Positions 1-8,243 are shown, counted from the first letter of the stretch. The stretch is 64,000 nucleotides of DNA from an uncultured Christensenella sp. (GCA_910586065.1 CAJUGI010000005.1:1-64000), one strand, 5' to 3'. Translations and numbers: made by a program. Notes: generated from the letters alone by a model not told the origin.

Positions 1-2179
1 TTGCCGTGCCGTAGCCAGTCGTAAACGTGCCTGTCTTTGCAGCCATGGTTACGCCAACCTTAAAGCCAGAATTCAAAGCACCGCCGATTGTTATAGTTTT
101 CCCCGAGGGAATATAAACGTTGCTCGTTGCAACTGAAGTTGTGGTGTAATTATCGTGTATTTTAGCTGTGTTCGACAACGATAATGTACCGCTTGAAAGA
201 TAAACGCCGCCGCCAAGTCCGCCCTCACCCGTAGTGGAATTATATGTTGCGGTGTTCTGAGTGATTTCACCGCCAGTCATGGTGAATATACCATTCGATT
301 GTATATACACTCCGCCGCCAAGTCCGCCTGCGTTTTCTTGCCCGGCAATATTGTTACTTATAGTGCCACCAGACATAACAAACTTGCCGTTACTTTGAAT
401 GTCAACCCCGCCACCATTTGCGCCAGTATTTCCAGATATATTGCCTCTTTGAAAATTTATAACTCCACCGCAATGAATTCCCGCGCCCGAATGTGAGCCT
501 GAATTCCCCCCTGTTATCATACCGCCGCCGTTTGTTGACGAGTCGGTTATTGTAAGGGTACCTCTAACAGTAATTACTCGCGACTCGTTAAAAGCAGAAG
601 ACAAAGCGCGGTCTAAAGTGAAACCATTTAAGTCCAGGGTTACCGTTTTACCTTCGGGCACGCATAAGCTACCCTTATAAAAAGCATCTGTCAACGCTAC
701 GCATGTATCACTTGCGCCGTTAAAGGACGTGCCGAAATTTGTGTTTGCAACCGCCACCCAGTTTGCGGTCATTTTAAAGGTACTGTTATTGTTTACTGCT
801 GTTATCCAGGCGCTGGCAAAACTTGTGCTATCACTACCATTTGTAAGTTTTACTTCAAAAGTGCCCGAAGTTGCAGTTGCAACCGGTTTATAACCAGTTA
901 CGTCTGAAAAGAAATAACGCGTAACGTCCGCCGCGGCGTTGCCATTTGCGGAATATCCCGAAGTTATATTAAATGTTGTATTAGGCACACCGTTTGTAAG
1001 AAAGCCGGTAATACCAAGATATGTGCCGGGGTTTAATTTACCCGTTACATTTAATATAAGTCCGTTAGCCGCGGTAGGAGCTGTATTATATTGAATATTT
1101 CTCGCAGTATTATTTGTAGCATTTACATTATTATAAACCTTAGGTGAACCCGAAATATTAATTGTACAAGGACCTAAGCACCACAGTCCACCCAATTTAT
1201 TGTTGGTTATTGAGCCTCCTTCCAAATTAACAGTACAAGGAGGTGTAGCCATATACATACCCCAGCCCGAGTTGTTAGCAATAGTGCCAGCTTTCAAAGT
1301 AATATTATCTGCCTTGAACATACGTATACCGTGACCCCCATTGTTAATTATTGAGCCACCGTTCAAAATTGCCGTGCTACCGTTATCACAATATACACCG
1401 TCAGATTCATTTTCAGAAATAACTCCGCCGTTAAGTTCTATCGTTCCATAATTTTGTATTCCTGCACCAAGCCCAGAACTATTCTTCGAGATAAAACCGC
1501 CGTTCATTATAAATAAACCGCGATTCCCGCCTAAACCACCGCCAAATACCCTTGACCTATTATTAGTTATATTGCCTGAATTTAAAGTAACAACGGCATC
1601 ATCATTATTGATAGCAATACCGCCACCCAAACCGTCAATAGAGTCTTCGCTATTCCCATGGTCAATATTTCCGCCGGTAATTGCGCCGTTTTTTGCCTCT
1701 GAACTGTCCTCGATAGTCAATTTTCCACCCAAAACAGCCATTACACGGCTCGTGTTATGACCTTCCTTGTCAATCATATCGCGGTTTATAGCATGCCCGT
1801 TTAGGTCAACAATGATATTCATACCGGTATTTATAATAATTTGACCGCCATCAAAATAACTTGCTGTTGTTCCAAAAGCAGTTGTATAAGTTGCGTGGTC
1901 TGCCGCAACCCAATCGCTGCCGAGGATTATTTTTACCTGCGAATTCGTGTCGATACTGCGTTTTGCTGCAGTAACCCACTGCTGTTCCATTTGGGCGCAT
2001 GTGCCGCTTATTGTATAAGAAACCACGTCGGCGCTGCCGGCCGTTGCGGTTGCATCGGCTTTTGCCGATTTGTTAATTACAAAAATATTTATGAACGCAA
2101 AAATTGCACAACATAAAAATGTTGCACATAACGCGAAAAACAGCCCCCTGTGGAGCTTACTCTTTAAAAAATTTTTCAT
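1..2179 (-). CDS. Secreted repeat-rich surface protein, C-terminus cut by window edge
   Basis: The frame is open from an ATG at 2179 to base 1 (about 726 codons). The N-terminus is a signal peptide: a basic start (MKNFLKSKLHRG), a hydrophobic Cys-containing core and an AxA-type end near residue 38 (KSAKADA). Two related blocks follow, each containing a D-L-N-G motif then a strand ending in LTIEDSS or LTITDSS, one near residues 110-150 and one near residues 500-550. Between and after them are many short GG-rich units of the type FTMTGGxIxxN and GGGVYI, as in right-handed beta-helix surface proteins. The likely role is an extracellular or wall-associated structural or adhesive protein; no catalytic domain is visible. 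The Shine-Dalgarno is weak (GGGTAGGG, close to the ATG). Confidence 0.8.
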   Translation of the reverse strand, partial: MKNFLKSKLHRGLFFALCATFLCCAIFAFINIFVINKSAKADATATAGSADVVSYTISGTCAQMEQQWVTAAKRSIDTNSQVKIILGSDWVAADHATYTTAFGTTASYFDGGQIIINTGMNIIVDLNGHAINRDMIDKEGHNTSRVMAVLGGKLTIEDSSEAKNGAITGGNIDHGNSEDSIDGLGGGIAINNDDAVVTLNSGNITNNRSRVFGGGLGGNRGLFIMNGGFISKNSSGLGAGIQNYGTIELNGGVISENESDGVYCDNGSTAILNGGSIINNGGHGIRMFKADNITLKAGTIANNSGWGMYMATPPCTVNLEGGSITNNKLGGLWCLGPCTINISGSPKVYNNVNATNNTARNIQYNTAPTAANGLILNVTGKLNPGTYLGITGFLTNGVPNTTFNITSGYSANGNAAADVTRYFFSDVTGYKPVATATSGTFEVKLTNGSDSTSFASAWITAVNNNSTFKMTANWVAVANTNFGTSFNGASDTCVALTDAFYKGSLCVPEGKTVTLDLNGFTLDRALSSAFNESRVITVRGTLTITDSSTNGGGMITGGNSGSHSGAGIHCGGVINFQRGNISGNTGANGGGVDIQSNGKFVMSGGTISNNIAGQENAGGLGGGVYIQSNGIFTMTGGEITQNTATYNSTTGEGGLGGGVYLSSGTLSLSNTAKIHDNYTTTSVATSNVYIPSGKTITIGGALNSGFKVGVTMAAKTGTFTTGYGTA

Positions 2180-2295
2180 AACCCTACCCAAAGAAGTTGC
2201 CGCTTTTGTGGTCTTTTGCGGTTCCTTCCCCCTAAAAATTTTTTATTTGTATTGAATTTTTTTGAACGTTTTTAACATTTTAAAAACGCTTTTAA

Positions 2296-2322
2296 GTTCA
2301 TCTATTTATATAATAGATGAAC
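2296..2322. promoter_or_regulatory. 27-bp perfect palindrome, operator candidate 1
   Basis: The 11-bp arms GTTCATCTATT and AATAGATGAAC match perfectly around a TATAT centre. It lies about 117 bp upstream of the surface-protein start and has no T-tract. It shares its core with the palindrome at 2434-2460, which favours a protein-binding site over a terminator. The binding protein is unknown. Confidence 0.6.
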
Positions 2323-2433
2323 AAAAAAAAGGGGGCGCGGCATAAAAATGGGTTAATTGGCTGAAATTAACAGAAAAAAATGGCTAAAAATGTTGACTTA
2401 GCTATTTTTAGGTGCTAAAATGACAGTACAAAA

Positions 2434-2460
2434 GTACACCTATTATATAAATAGATGTAC
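2434..2460. promoter_or_regulatory. 27-bp near-perfect palindrome, operator candidate 2
   Basis: Arms are GTACACCTATT and AATAGATGTAC, with one mismatch in 11, around an ATATA centre. Reverse-complemented it matches candidate 1 except at a few outer bases, so the same dimeric regulator may bind both, 138 bp apart. Confidence 0.55.
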
Positions 2461-2505
2461 AAAATGTATTGTGTAATTTTGATTATACGGTGTGGTTTAC
2501 GTTAA

Positions 2506-2544
2506 TTAACGGTGGCGCGGTTTTTTTAACCGCGCCACCGTTAA
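2506..2544 (-). terminator. GC-rich hairpin after the alpha/beta hydrolase gene
   Basis: A 17-bp stem (2506-2522 with 2528-2544) ends two bases before the stop codon of the minus-strand gene at 2546. The T-run sits in the loop on the plus strand, and no clear U-tract follows on the minus strand. It may terminate or mainly protect the 3' end. Its arm is shared with the hairpin at 3597-3618. Confidence 0.55.
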
Positions 2545-2545
2545 T

Positions 2546-3577
2546 TTATATCATTATTTGCATCACATCTTCGTCTTCTTCGGTTGCCGCTTTAAAATCG
2601 AATTCCTTAAAAAACTTTTGCTTTTCGTCAGCAGTTAATTTTTTTGACATCAGTGCGGAATTGAGTTGCCGCAACTTTGTTTCGGCGGAGGTTGTGTTGT
2701 AAGGATTGTGCGCCTTGCCCTTTACGAGGTATTTTTTTACTTCTTTTTTGTTGACTTTAAAGTAAACCGCGTTTTCGGGCGCTACGATACTGTCGCTATC
2801 GCCGTGAATTAACAAAACTTCGGCGCCGCTTTCAGCGGCTTTTTTTGCGCTTTTTGCCGCGGACGCGTTGCCGCAAGCGCCGAACTTGAGCAAATTGATT
2901 ATCCACCAAAACGGACGGAGCAACACCGCCAAGGGCTTGCCGATTATGCGAGCCGCGCCGTTTTTAATGGTTTTTGCAGGCGTGCAGGGGGCGCTTATTG
3001 CGATTACTTTGTTGATTTTTTGCTGTTTTGCCCCGATTTTTTGAACCGCTTTCGCCGCCGCGCACAAAACCGAATATCCGCCCCAACTGTGGCCGATTAA
3101 GGTTAGTTTCGATTTAGCAAATTCGGGAAGGCTGCGGACATAACCGATTGCGGCGAGGACGGTTTTTGCACCCTCGTACATTCCTTTTATGTTTTTACCT
3201 CCGGAAAAGTTACAGCCGGCGCTGTCAAAGGCGAGGACCGTTGCGCCGCGGTTGCAAAAATATGCTATTTCGGTTGTATAGGCGATTTGCCCGGGACCCA
3301 TACCGTGAGCGAAAATTATAAGATTTTCGGTTTGGTTAAGGGGAGCGTTGCCGCTTGAATAAATGAAACCGTTCAAGTCGGTTTTGCCGCTTTTTACCGT
3401 TATCGGGGTTGCGGAAAGGTTAAAATCCGCGGCGGTGAAGTATTTTAAAAGCGGGTTTTTATCGGCGCGGCCGCCGAATGCAAATTTATAAGACACAGCG
3501 GCGAGCACAAAAAGAATTAATGCAAGAGCCGCGAGAACCGCAAGGATTGATATTATTATAATGAGATAATCAGCCAT
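2546..3577 (-). CDS. Membrane-anchored alpha/beta hydrolase
   Basis: 343 residues. Residues 4-30 form one hydrophobic N-terminal segment, probably an uncleaved anchor. The rest is an alpha/beta hydrolase: oxyanion region HGMGPG near 91-96, nucleophile elbow GHSWGG with Ser164, a later LLIHGDSD strand that can supply the acid, and a His in GKAHNPY near the C-terminus. The fold resembles the prolyl-oligopeptidase/BAAT-like hydrolases; the substrate cannot be read from the sequence. It is followed by its own hairpin and lies 62 bp downstream of pgi on the same strand, so it may be partly co-transcribed with pgi. Confidence 0.85.
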   Translation of the reverse strand: MADYLIIIISILAVLAALALILFVLAAVSYKFAFGGRADKNPLLKYFTAADFNLSATPITVKSGKTDLNGFIYSSGNAPLNQTENLIIFAHGMGPGQIAYTTEIAYFCNRGATVLAFDSAGCNFSGGKNIKGMYEGAKTVLAAIGYVRSLPEFAKSKLTLIGHSWGGYSVLCAAAKAVQKIGAKQQKINKVIAISAPCTPAKTIKNGAARIIGKPLAVLLRPFWWIINLLKFGACGNASAAKSAKKAAESGAEVLLIHGDSDSIVAPENAVYFKVNKKEVKKYLVKGKAHNPYNTTSAETKLRQLNSALMSKKLTADEKQKFFKEFDFKAATEEDEDVMQIMI

Positions 3578-3596
3578 AATTTTTTAATAGAAGTGC

Positions 3597-3618
3597 GGCG
3601 CGGCCTTTTAGCCGCGCC
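3597..3618 (-). terminator. GC-rich hairpin between pgi and the hydrolase
   Basis: GGCGCGGC pairs with GCCGCGCC around a CTTTTA loop. It lies 22 bp past the pgi stop codon. There is no good U-tract on the minus strand, so termination may be weak. It shares the string AGCCGCGCCACCGT (one base different) with the 2506-2544 hairpin. Confidence 0.45.
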
Positions 3619-3639
3619 ACCGTGGGGTTTGATTATTAT

Positions 3640-5076
3640 TTAAACTATGTATTTATCGTCAAGCTCGGGGGCGGAGTCCATTTCACGCTTTTGCGCCTCG
3701 TATCCCTTTTTGCCGAGGAGCGCGAACGTTGCCTTTTTGCCGTTTTCGACGCCGGGCTGGTTAAACGTGTTTATGTTTAACAGTGCGCCAGTGTAGGCGG
3801 TTTGAAGTTCCAATAAATACATAAGCTGCCCAAGCGTGAACGCGTTGACTTCGGGAAGTTCTATGGTATAGTTCATTCTGCCCGCTTTCATGAGCGCGTA
3901 GGCGGTTGCCTTGTTTTCAGCCTGAATAAGCTCCTGCATGGTGTGACCGCCGAGGAAACCAACGTCGGGGATATCTTCCAAGCCGTGGGGAATGGGCATG
4001 GTGCAAGCATAATTTTTGACGGAAATGAAGGTAATTACTTTATCGTAGGGGCCTTCTATGTAAAGCTGAACCTGCGAGTGCTGGTCGGTTACGCCCAAGC
4101 TCTTTACCGGAGTTGTGCCTGCGTTGACAACGTTGCCTTCATAGTCCGCCGCTTTACCCAAGCTTTCAGCCCAAAGCTGGCAGTACCAGTCCGCCATAAG
4201 CTTTAAATTGTCGGAATAGGGCATTAATACGTTGATGTTTTTGCCCTGTTTCATTGTAATATACTGCAAAACAGCACATGCGAGCGCGGGGTTTTTGGAT
4301 ACGTTGGGTTTACTGCAAAGCCCGTCCATGTATGCCGCGCCGGCAAGCATACCCTTTATATCAATACCGAGAACCGCCGCAGGGAGCAAGCCGACGGGGC
4401 AAAGTTCGGAAAATCTGCCGCCGACACCGTCGGGCAGGACGTATTTTTTGAATTTTCCGCCGTATTTTTCGTCTATTTTAATGAGATTGCCGCGGCACGC
4501 GTCGGTAGTTAAAATCATATTGTCGGGGAGACTAACGCCCGCTTTTTCCAAAATATCGGCAACGATTAAAAACTGCGTCATTGTTTCGGATGTTGCGCCC
4601 GATTTGGAAATTACGTTGAAACAGGTTTCTTCGGGAATGATTACGTCTAAAAGCGCCTGCATTCTTACCGGGTCCACATTGTCTTCAACGTAAAATTTGG
4701 GACCGCCGCGTTTTTTGGGCGGAAGTTCATTGTAGTGAAGATGTTTTAATGCGTTGAACGCCATTATGGGTCCCAGAGCGCTGCCGCCTATGCCGAGAAC
4801 CACGAAATATTTGAATTTCTTTCTTACCTGCTTTGCGGTGGCGATAATGTCGTTTACTATTGCGTCCTGATTGTAGGGAAGTTCCGTCCAGCCCATAAAG
4901 AGGTCGTCTCTGCCGCGGTTTTCGGCGACGTATTTAAACGCAGCGTCGGCTTTGTCCTTTAATGAACGTATATCCGAATCTGTGATGCCCTTGTCGCCGA
5001 GATTTTTGCTCATCATATAATTGTAGTCAACATTGACGCGCATACTCTGGCGCCATTCTTTGGTTTTATAACCCAT
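3640..5076 (-). CDS. pgi: Glucose-6-phosphate isomerase
   Basis: Interconverts glucose 6-phosphate and fructose 6-phosphate in cytosolic glycolysis. 478 residues from the chosen start. Visible family motifs: the phosphate-binding GIGGSALGP, SKSGATSET, DGVGGRFSELCPVG and the C-terminal VTDQHSQVQLYIEGP region. An ATG lies four codons upstream at 5088, but GGAGGG at 5086-5081 sits 4 bases before the second ATG and overlaps the first, so 5076 is the better start. It is a stand-alone gene with its own promoter, well apart from the pgk-tpiA-gpmI cluster. Confidence 0.96.
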   Translation of the reverse strand: MGYKTKEWRQSMRVNVDYNYMMSKNLGDKGITDSDIRSLKDKADAAFKYVAENRGRDDLFMGWTELPYNQDAIVNDIIATAKQVRKKFKYFVVLGIGGSALGPIMAFNALKHLHYNELPPKKRGGPKFYVEDNVDPVRMQALLDVIIPEETCFNVISKSGATSETMTQFLIVADILEKAGVSLPDNMILTTDACRGNLIKIDEKYGGKFKKYVLPDGVGGRFSELCPVGLLPAAVLGIDIKGMLAGAAYMDGLCSKPNVSKNPALACAVLQYITMKQGKNINVLMPYSDNLKLMADWYCQLWAESLGKAADYEGNVVNAGTTPVKSLGVTDQHSQVQLYIEGPYDKVITFISVKNYACTMPIPHGLEDIPDVGFLGGHTMQELIQAENKATAYALMKAGRMNYTIELPEVNAFTLGQLMYLLELQTAYTGALLNINTFNQPGVENGKKATFALLGKKGYEAQKREMDSAPELDDKYIV

Positions 5077-5119
5077 GATACCCTCCATAATTTCCGAAAA
5101 CGAAAATTTACCGAACAGT

Positions 5120-5148
5120 ATTATAACTTATATTTGCAAGATAGTCAA
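5120..5148 (-). promoter_or_regulatory. pgi promoter
   Basis: On the minus strand TTGACT (5148-5143), a 17-bp spacer and TATAAT (5125-5120) form a near-consensus sigma-A promoter about 44 bp before the pgi start. Confidence 0.8.
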
Positions 5149-5189
5149 TAGCAGGCTGAGAATTTATTTTTTATCCGTAATTTATTAAG

Positions 5190-5218
5190 TTGCAAAACTT
5201 TTGTTCACGTGCTATACT
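5190..5218 (+). promoter_or_regulatory. Promoter of the RecD-like helicase, leaderless type
   Basis: TTGCAA (5190-5195), a 17-bp spacer and TATACT (5213-5218). Seven bases separate the -10 from the ATG at 5226, so transcription should begin at or beside the A of the start codon. No Shine-Dalgarno precedes it. Confidence 0.65.
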
Positions 5219-5225
5219 TTTTTAT

Positions 5226-6440
5226 ATGGCTGAAGAACTTACGGCGGACCAACTGGAAGCGGAAAAATTAATAGAGGATTGGTTTTTACATTCGACAAAA
5301 CAGATTTTCGTGCTTGCGGGGTATGCCGGAACGGGCAAAACCACGATTTTAAAACATGTAGTTTGCGAAAAACTTAACCTTACGCCAGACGACAGCGCGG
5401 CTTTTGTAACGCCTACGGGAAAAGCGGCAACCGTACTTATTCGTTCGGGAATTCCCGCCGCCACTTTGCACAAGTTGATTTATCAGTCGATTACGGAAGA
5501 AAAGAAAATCGAATTGAACGGCAAAATAATAACCGTTGAAAAGCTGAGTTTCAAACGACGCGACAGCATCGATAAATCTATTAAGCTTATTGTATTAGAC
5601 GAGGCTTCTATGGTTTCGGACGAAGTTTTATATGATTTAACGGAGTTCGGCGTAAAGTTGCTTCTCTGCGGCGACAATGCGCAGTTGCCGCCCGTTGAGG
5701 GACTGAACGGATTTTTAACGGAACCGGATTATACTTTAAAAACTATAGTTAGGCAACAGCTTGGCAACCCCATAATCAAACTTTCGGAAATGGCGCGCGA
5801 GGGAAAATTTATTCCTTACGGCAATTACGGCGGAAGTTGCGTTGTTATGAGTAAGCGTATTTTAACGGGCGAAAAAAGAAAACGCGCGCTTTTACACGCA
5901 GACCAGATTATTTGCGGAACAAACAAAACGCGTGTGCAGATAAACGACGAAGTGCGGAAAATGAAAGGTTTAGGGCAATTTCCCGAAAACGGAGATAAAC
6001 TTATTTGCACGTTAAACAATTGGGAAACATTTATTGACAGCGAAATGAGATTTAACCTTGTAAACGGCATTATCGGCACTGTTAAACAACCCTTTTACGA
6101 CTTTGAAAAATCGATTGGATTCATTCAGTTTAAGCCGGAGTTTTTAGAAGATTTCTGTCCGGAAGCTTTGCCTATAGATTTGGGAATTTTCGAAAGCGGG
6201 TATTACCGTTATAAGCGCGGAGATTACTTTGAAAAGACCGACGAAAGCGGACAAGCAGTAAGCGCATTCACATTAAACCGCTTTGAATACGGTTATTGCA
6301 TTTCCTGCCACAAGGCGCAGGGAAGCGAATTTGACAACGTTATAATTTTTGACGAAAGTTACGCATTTAAGGAAGATAAAAACCGTTGGCTCTATACGGC
6401 GATAACCCGCGCAAAGAAGAAGCTGATTATTTTAAGATAG
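5226..6440 (+). CDS. RecD-like superfamily 1 DNA helicase / AAA ATPase
   Basis: 404 residues. Walker A is GYAGTGKTT near residue 33, Walker B is VLDEAS near 122, followed by a GDNAQLPPV motif as in RecD/Dda helicases. The C-terminal UvrD_C_2-type region has ISCHKAQGSEF near 358 and ends in TAITRAKKKLII (helicase motifs V and VI). This predicts an ATP-driven 5'-3' DNA helicase in repair or fork processing. It is shorter than RecD2 (about 720 residues) and lacks the N-terminal HhH part, resembling the small phage Dda-type proteins. The start at 5226 is preferred over an upstream ATG because that one lies inside the promoter. It is leaderless by prediction. Confidence 0.85.
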   Translation: MAEELTADQLEAEKLIEDWFLHSTKQIFVLAGYAGTGKTTILKHVVCEKLNLTPDDSAAFVTPTGKAATVLIRSGIPAATLHKLIYQSITEEKKIELNGKIITVEKLSFKRRDSIDKSIKLIVLDEASMVSDEVLYDLTEFGVKLLLCGDNAQLPPVEGLNGFLTEPDYTLKTIVRQQLGNPIIKLSEMAREGKFIPYGNYGGSCVVMSKRILTGEKRKRALLHADQIICGTNKTRVQINDEVRKMKGLGQFPENGDKLICTLNNWETFIDSEMRFNLVNGIIGTVKQPFYDFEKSIGFIQFKPEFLEDFCPEALPIDLGIFESGYYRYKRGDYFEKTDESGQAVSAFTLNRFEYGYCISCHKAQGSEFDNVIIFDESYAFKEDKNRWLYTAITRAKKKLIILR

Positions 6441-6443
6441 GCT

Positions 6444-6474
6444 AAAGCTCTCAAACCATTTGTTCGAGAGCTTT
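6444..6474. terminator. Bidirectional terminator between helicase and GNAT
   Basis: AAAGCTCTC (6444-6452) pairs with GAGAGCTTT (6466-6474), with T/A-rich flanks on both sides. It lies between two convergent genes. Confidence 0.7.
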
Positions 6475-6513
6475 TAACTACACATTATTTACTAAGCTAA
6501 ATTGAAATTTATA

Positions 6514-7044
6514 TTAGGTTGGATGTGCACAACTGCAAGTATAAATGTAACTATCAAAACTAATATTCATTTTATATTTTTTGAATTGCGATTTCTTTTT
6601 TATCTTAAAGCCATTATTTGTAAGTAATCTATTTGATGCAATATTATCTTGTGCAACTTCCGCAGTTATTTCAATGCCACCATTGTTGCGTATCCAAGTA
6701 ACGATTAAAGTCAACAGTTCCGAACCAAATCTTTTTCTCCAATAGTTCTTATGAATACAATATCCTATATCAAATATTTCCTTTTTTTTATCAGGGAAAA
6801 TGCAAGCAGAACCTATTATCTCATTAGAACCGTTTAGCACAACTGTTAAATAATATCCGTCGGGATTATTTTCAAGACCATCAAGTGCTTTTTGGAAATC
6901 GCTATCAACATATTCCACCGTCGGGTCGCTCATATATTTGCCATTCACTTCGTCAAACCACATTTCAGTAAGATATGGCAGGTCTCTTTTTTGATAATTC
7001 CGTACAGTTATTCTTGAAGAAATAAGTGGCTTCTCTATTAGCAT
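6514..7044 (-). CDS. GNAT family N-acetyltransferase (RimJ/RimL-like)
   Basis: 176 residues with an Acetyltransf_3-type layout: LISSRITVRNYQKRDL at the N-terminus, beta-4 strand YYLTVVLNG and the acetyl-CoA region around NYWRKRFGSELL (residues about 119-130), then ASNRLLTNNGFK. It transfers an acetyl group from acetyl-CoA; the acceptor is unknown. Shine-Dalgarno GGGAGC precedes the ATG. The gene is clearly more AT-rich than its neighbours and uses ATA, AAT and TTA codons freely, which suggests recent acquisition. The C-terminus has an unusual YTCSCAH tail. Confidence 0.85.
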   Translation of the reverse strand: MLIEKPLISSRITVRNYQKRDLPYLTEMWFDEVNGKYMSDPTVEYVDSDFQKALDGLENNPDGYYLTVVLNGSNEIIGSACIFPDKKKEIFDIGYCIHKNYWRKRFGSELLTLIVTWIRNNGGIEITAEVAQDNIASNRLLTNNGFKIKKKSQFKKYKMNISFDSYIYTCSCAHPT

Positions 7045-7133
7045 TTTGAATGCTCCCTGTTAAATTACTGTTTATCGTACAGTCAGTATATCATTTCAGG
7101 AGCAGAAAAACAAGAGGAACGTTTGAACAGGTT

Positions 7134-7883
7134 TTAAACGTCGTTTGAAGCAAGGATTGCGCGGGCGACGGCGGCGGCATTTTTGCTACCTATTACCGAA
7201 GCGCCCATCTCGAGCGCACTGCTCATTTCGAGTACCGTGGCAACCCCCTCCGCCTTTATTGTGCATCTGTCTTTTACCGCGGATTTTATATCCGAAATTA
7301 TTTCAATTTCGTTACCGCCCTGATAGACTCCGGACGACGTCTTTACTGAATTAACGCCGCAGTCGGCGGCAAGCGCGCTTATCTTTAATATCTCCTGTTT
7401 GGTTAAAAGCGGACATTCCAAATCAATCCTTAACGCCTGCTTTTTGCATGCAGAGCGAAGTTTTTTGAACTCTCTTTTAACATAAGAAAAATTGCCGTCG
7501 CGTATATGCGCGATAGGTGCGGTTACTTCCACCTCGTCGGCACCTTCTTTAACCGCACGTTTTACCGCTTTAACTTTAATGGCAGTTTCGTCGCCGCCGT
7601 GAGGCGCGCCTATACAGGCAATCAAACGGCATTTTCTGGGAAAGCCCAGTATAGCCGCGCTGTTTTTAACGAAACACGGCAAAACGCATACACCGCCCAG
7701 TTCCAGCGCGTTTCCGTCGGCACAACCGTTTTTGATTGCGGCAAGACCGCTTGTTACATCCGCAAGATTATATTCAAGCTTTTTTACCTGAGCTTTAGCG
7801 GCTTCAGCGTTTATTTTTTTTCTGAACTGTGAGTATAAAAGTCTTTCGCTTTCCGAAAGCGTGCCTATTTTTGTTGTTTCCAT
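7134..7883 (-). CDS. deoC: Deoxyribose-phosphate aldolase-like protein with altered active site
   Basis: 249 residues, DeoC/LacD aldolase fold. Known function of the family: cleavage of 2-deoxyribose 5-phosphate to glyceraldehyde 3-phosphate and acetaldehyde through a Schiff base. The Schiff-base lysine is Lys181 (VKTSSG) and the assisting lysine is Lys210 (IKAEGV). The aspartate of the usual DEVDVV motif (Asp102 in E. coli) is replaced by Glu119 (DEVEVT). The second Gly-rich phosphate site is also less canonical. It could be a working DeoC with a conservative change or a paralogue with another substrate. It has no nucleoside-catabolic neighbours, lies divergent from the small membrane protein, and no clear Shine-Dalgarno precedes the ATG. 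Confidence 0.8.
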   Translation of the reverse strand: METTKIGTLSESERLLYSQFRKKINAEAAKAQVKKLEYNLADVTSGLAAIKNGCADGNALELGGVCVLPCFVKNSAAILGFPRKCRLIACIGAPHGGDETAIKVKAVKRAVKEGADEVEVTAPIAHIRDGNFSYVKREFKKLRSACKKQALRIDLECPLLTKQEILKISALAADCGVNSVKTSSGVYQGGNEIEIISDIKSAVKDRCTIKAEGVATVLEMSSALEMGASVIGSKNAAAVARAILASNDV

Positions 7884-7943
7884 ATTTTACCGTTTACGCC
7901 ATAAACACTCAAATTTTTGCAAATTTCAACGCAACAAACGGCG

Positions 7944-7949
7944 TATAAT
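7944..7949 (+). promoter_or_regulatory. -10 element of small membrane protein gene, leaderless type
   Basis: A perfect TATAAT ends six bases before the ATG at 7956, which predicts a transcript starting at the start codon. The -35 is less clear (TTTCAA or TTGCAA at non-ideal spacing). Confidence 0.5.
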
Positions 7950-7955
7950 GCAGTT

Positions 7956-8180
7956 ATGTTTATGGGAATTTTGTATTTGTTTTTGACATTTTTAATCTGT
8001 TTTATTCTTGTACATGTAGTAAAACTTGCAGTTATTGGAATTAAATCCTTAAAAAAGCAACCCGAACCAAAGCCCGAAAAGACAGAACCCAAACCGGAAC
8101 CGGTATATTATATAGTAGAAAAAAAACGCGCAAGAAAAGCGAACTACTCCGAACCGAAAGAAATTAAGTTCAAAAAATAA
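7956..8180 (+). CDS. Small single-pass membrane protein with charged proline-rich tail
   Basis: 74 residues, family not recognised. Residues 3-25 are one strongly hydrophobic segment (GILYLFLTFLICFILVHVV). The rest is cytoplasmic by the positive-inside rule and rich in Lys, Pro and Glu, with two PEPKPE-type repeats (KQPEPKPEKTEPKPEP), then a basic stretch KKRARK. The upstream TTG at 7917 is unlikely because the -10 lies after it. A terminator follows at once. Function unknown. Confidence 0.6.
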   Translation: MFMGILYLFLTFLICFILVHVVKLAVIGIKSLKKQPEPKPEKTEPKPEPVYYIVEKKRARKANYSEPKEIKFKK

Positions 8181-8189
8181 TTAATAAAA

Positions 8190-8222
8190 AACCGTCCGAC
8201 GAAAAAATTACACCGGACGGTT
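8190..8222. terminator. Bidirectional terminator
   Basis: AACCGTCCG pairs with CGGACGGTT and is flanked by A- and T-rich runs. It serves the small membrane gene on plus and rsfS on minus, which ends 22 bp away. Confidence 0.8.
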
Positions 8223-8243
8223 ATTTATTTTAGTTCAGAACGG

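Larger units (their letters stand above)
2180..2545. other. 366-bp intergenic region holding two operator-like palindromes and a terminator
   Basis: No credible ORF lies on either strand. The stretch is AT-rich apart from a GC patch at 2331-2340. It holds two related 27-bp palindromes (2296-2322 and 2434-2460) and the GC-rich hairpin at 2506-2544 that closes the neighbouring hydrolase gene. The promoter of the surface-protein gene must lie here, but no -35/-10 pair stands out clearly. Confidence 0.7.

Noticed and set aside
2180..2545. Insertion-sequence ends (palindromes as inverted repeats)
   Set aside because: The two palindromes are each self-symmetric, enclose only 111 bp without an ORF, and show no target duplication.
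4232..4693. Open frame of 153 codons on the plus strand
   Set aside because: Antisense to pgi, with no domain and no ribosome-binding site.
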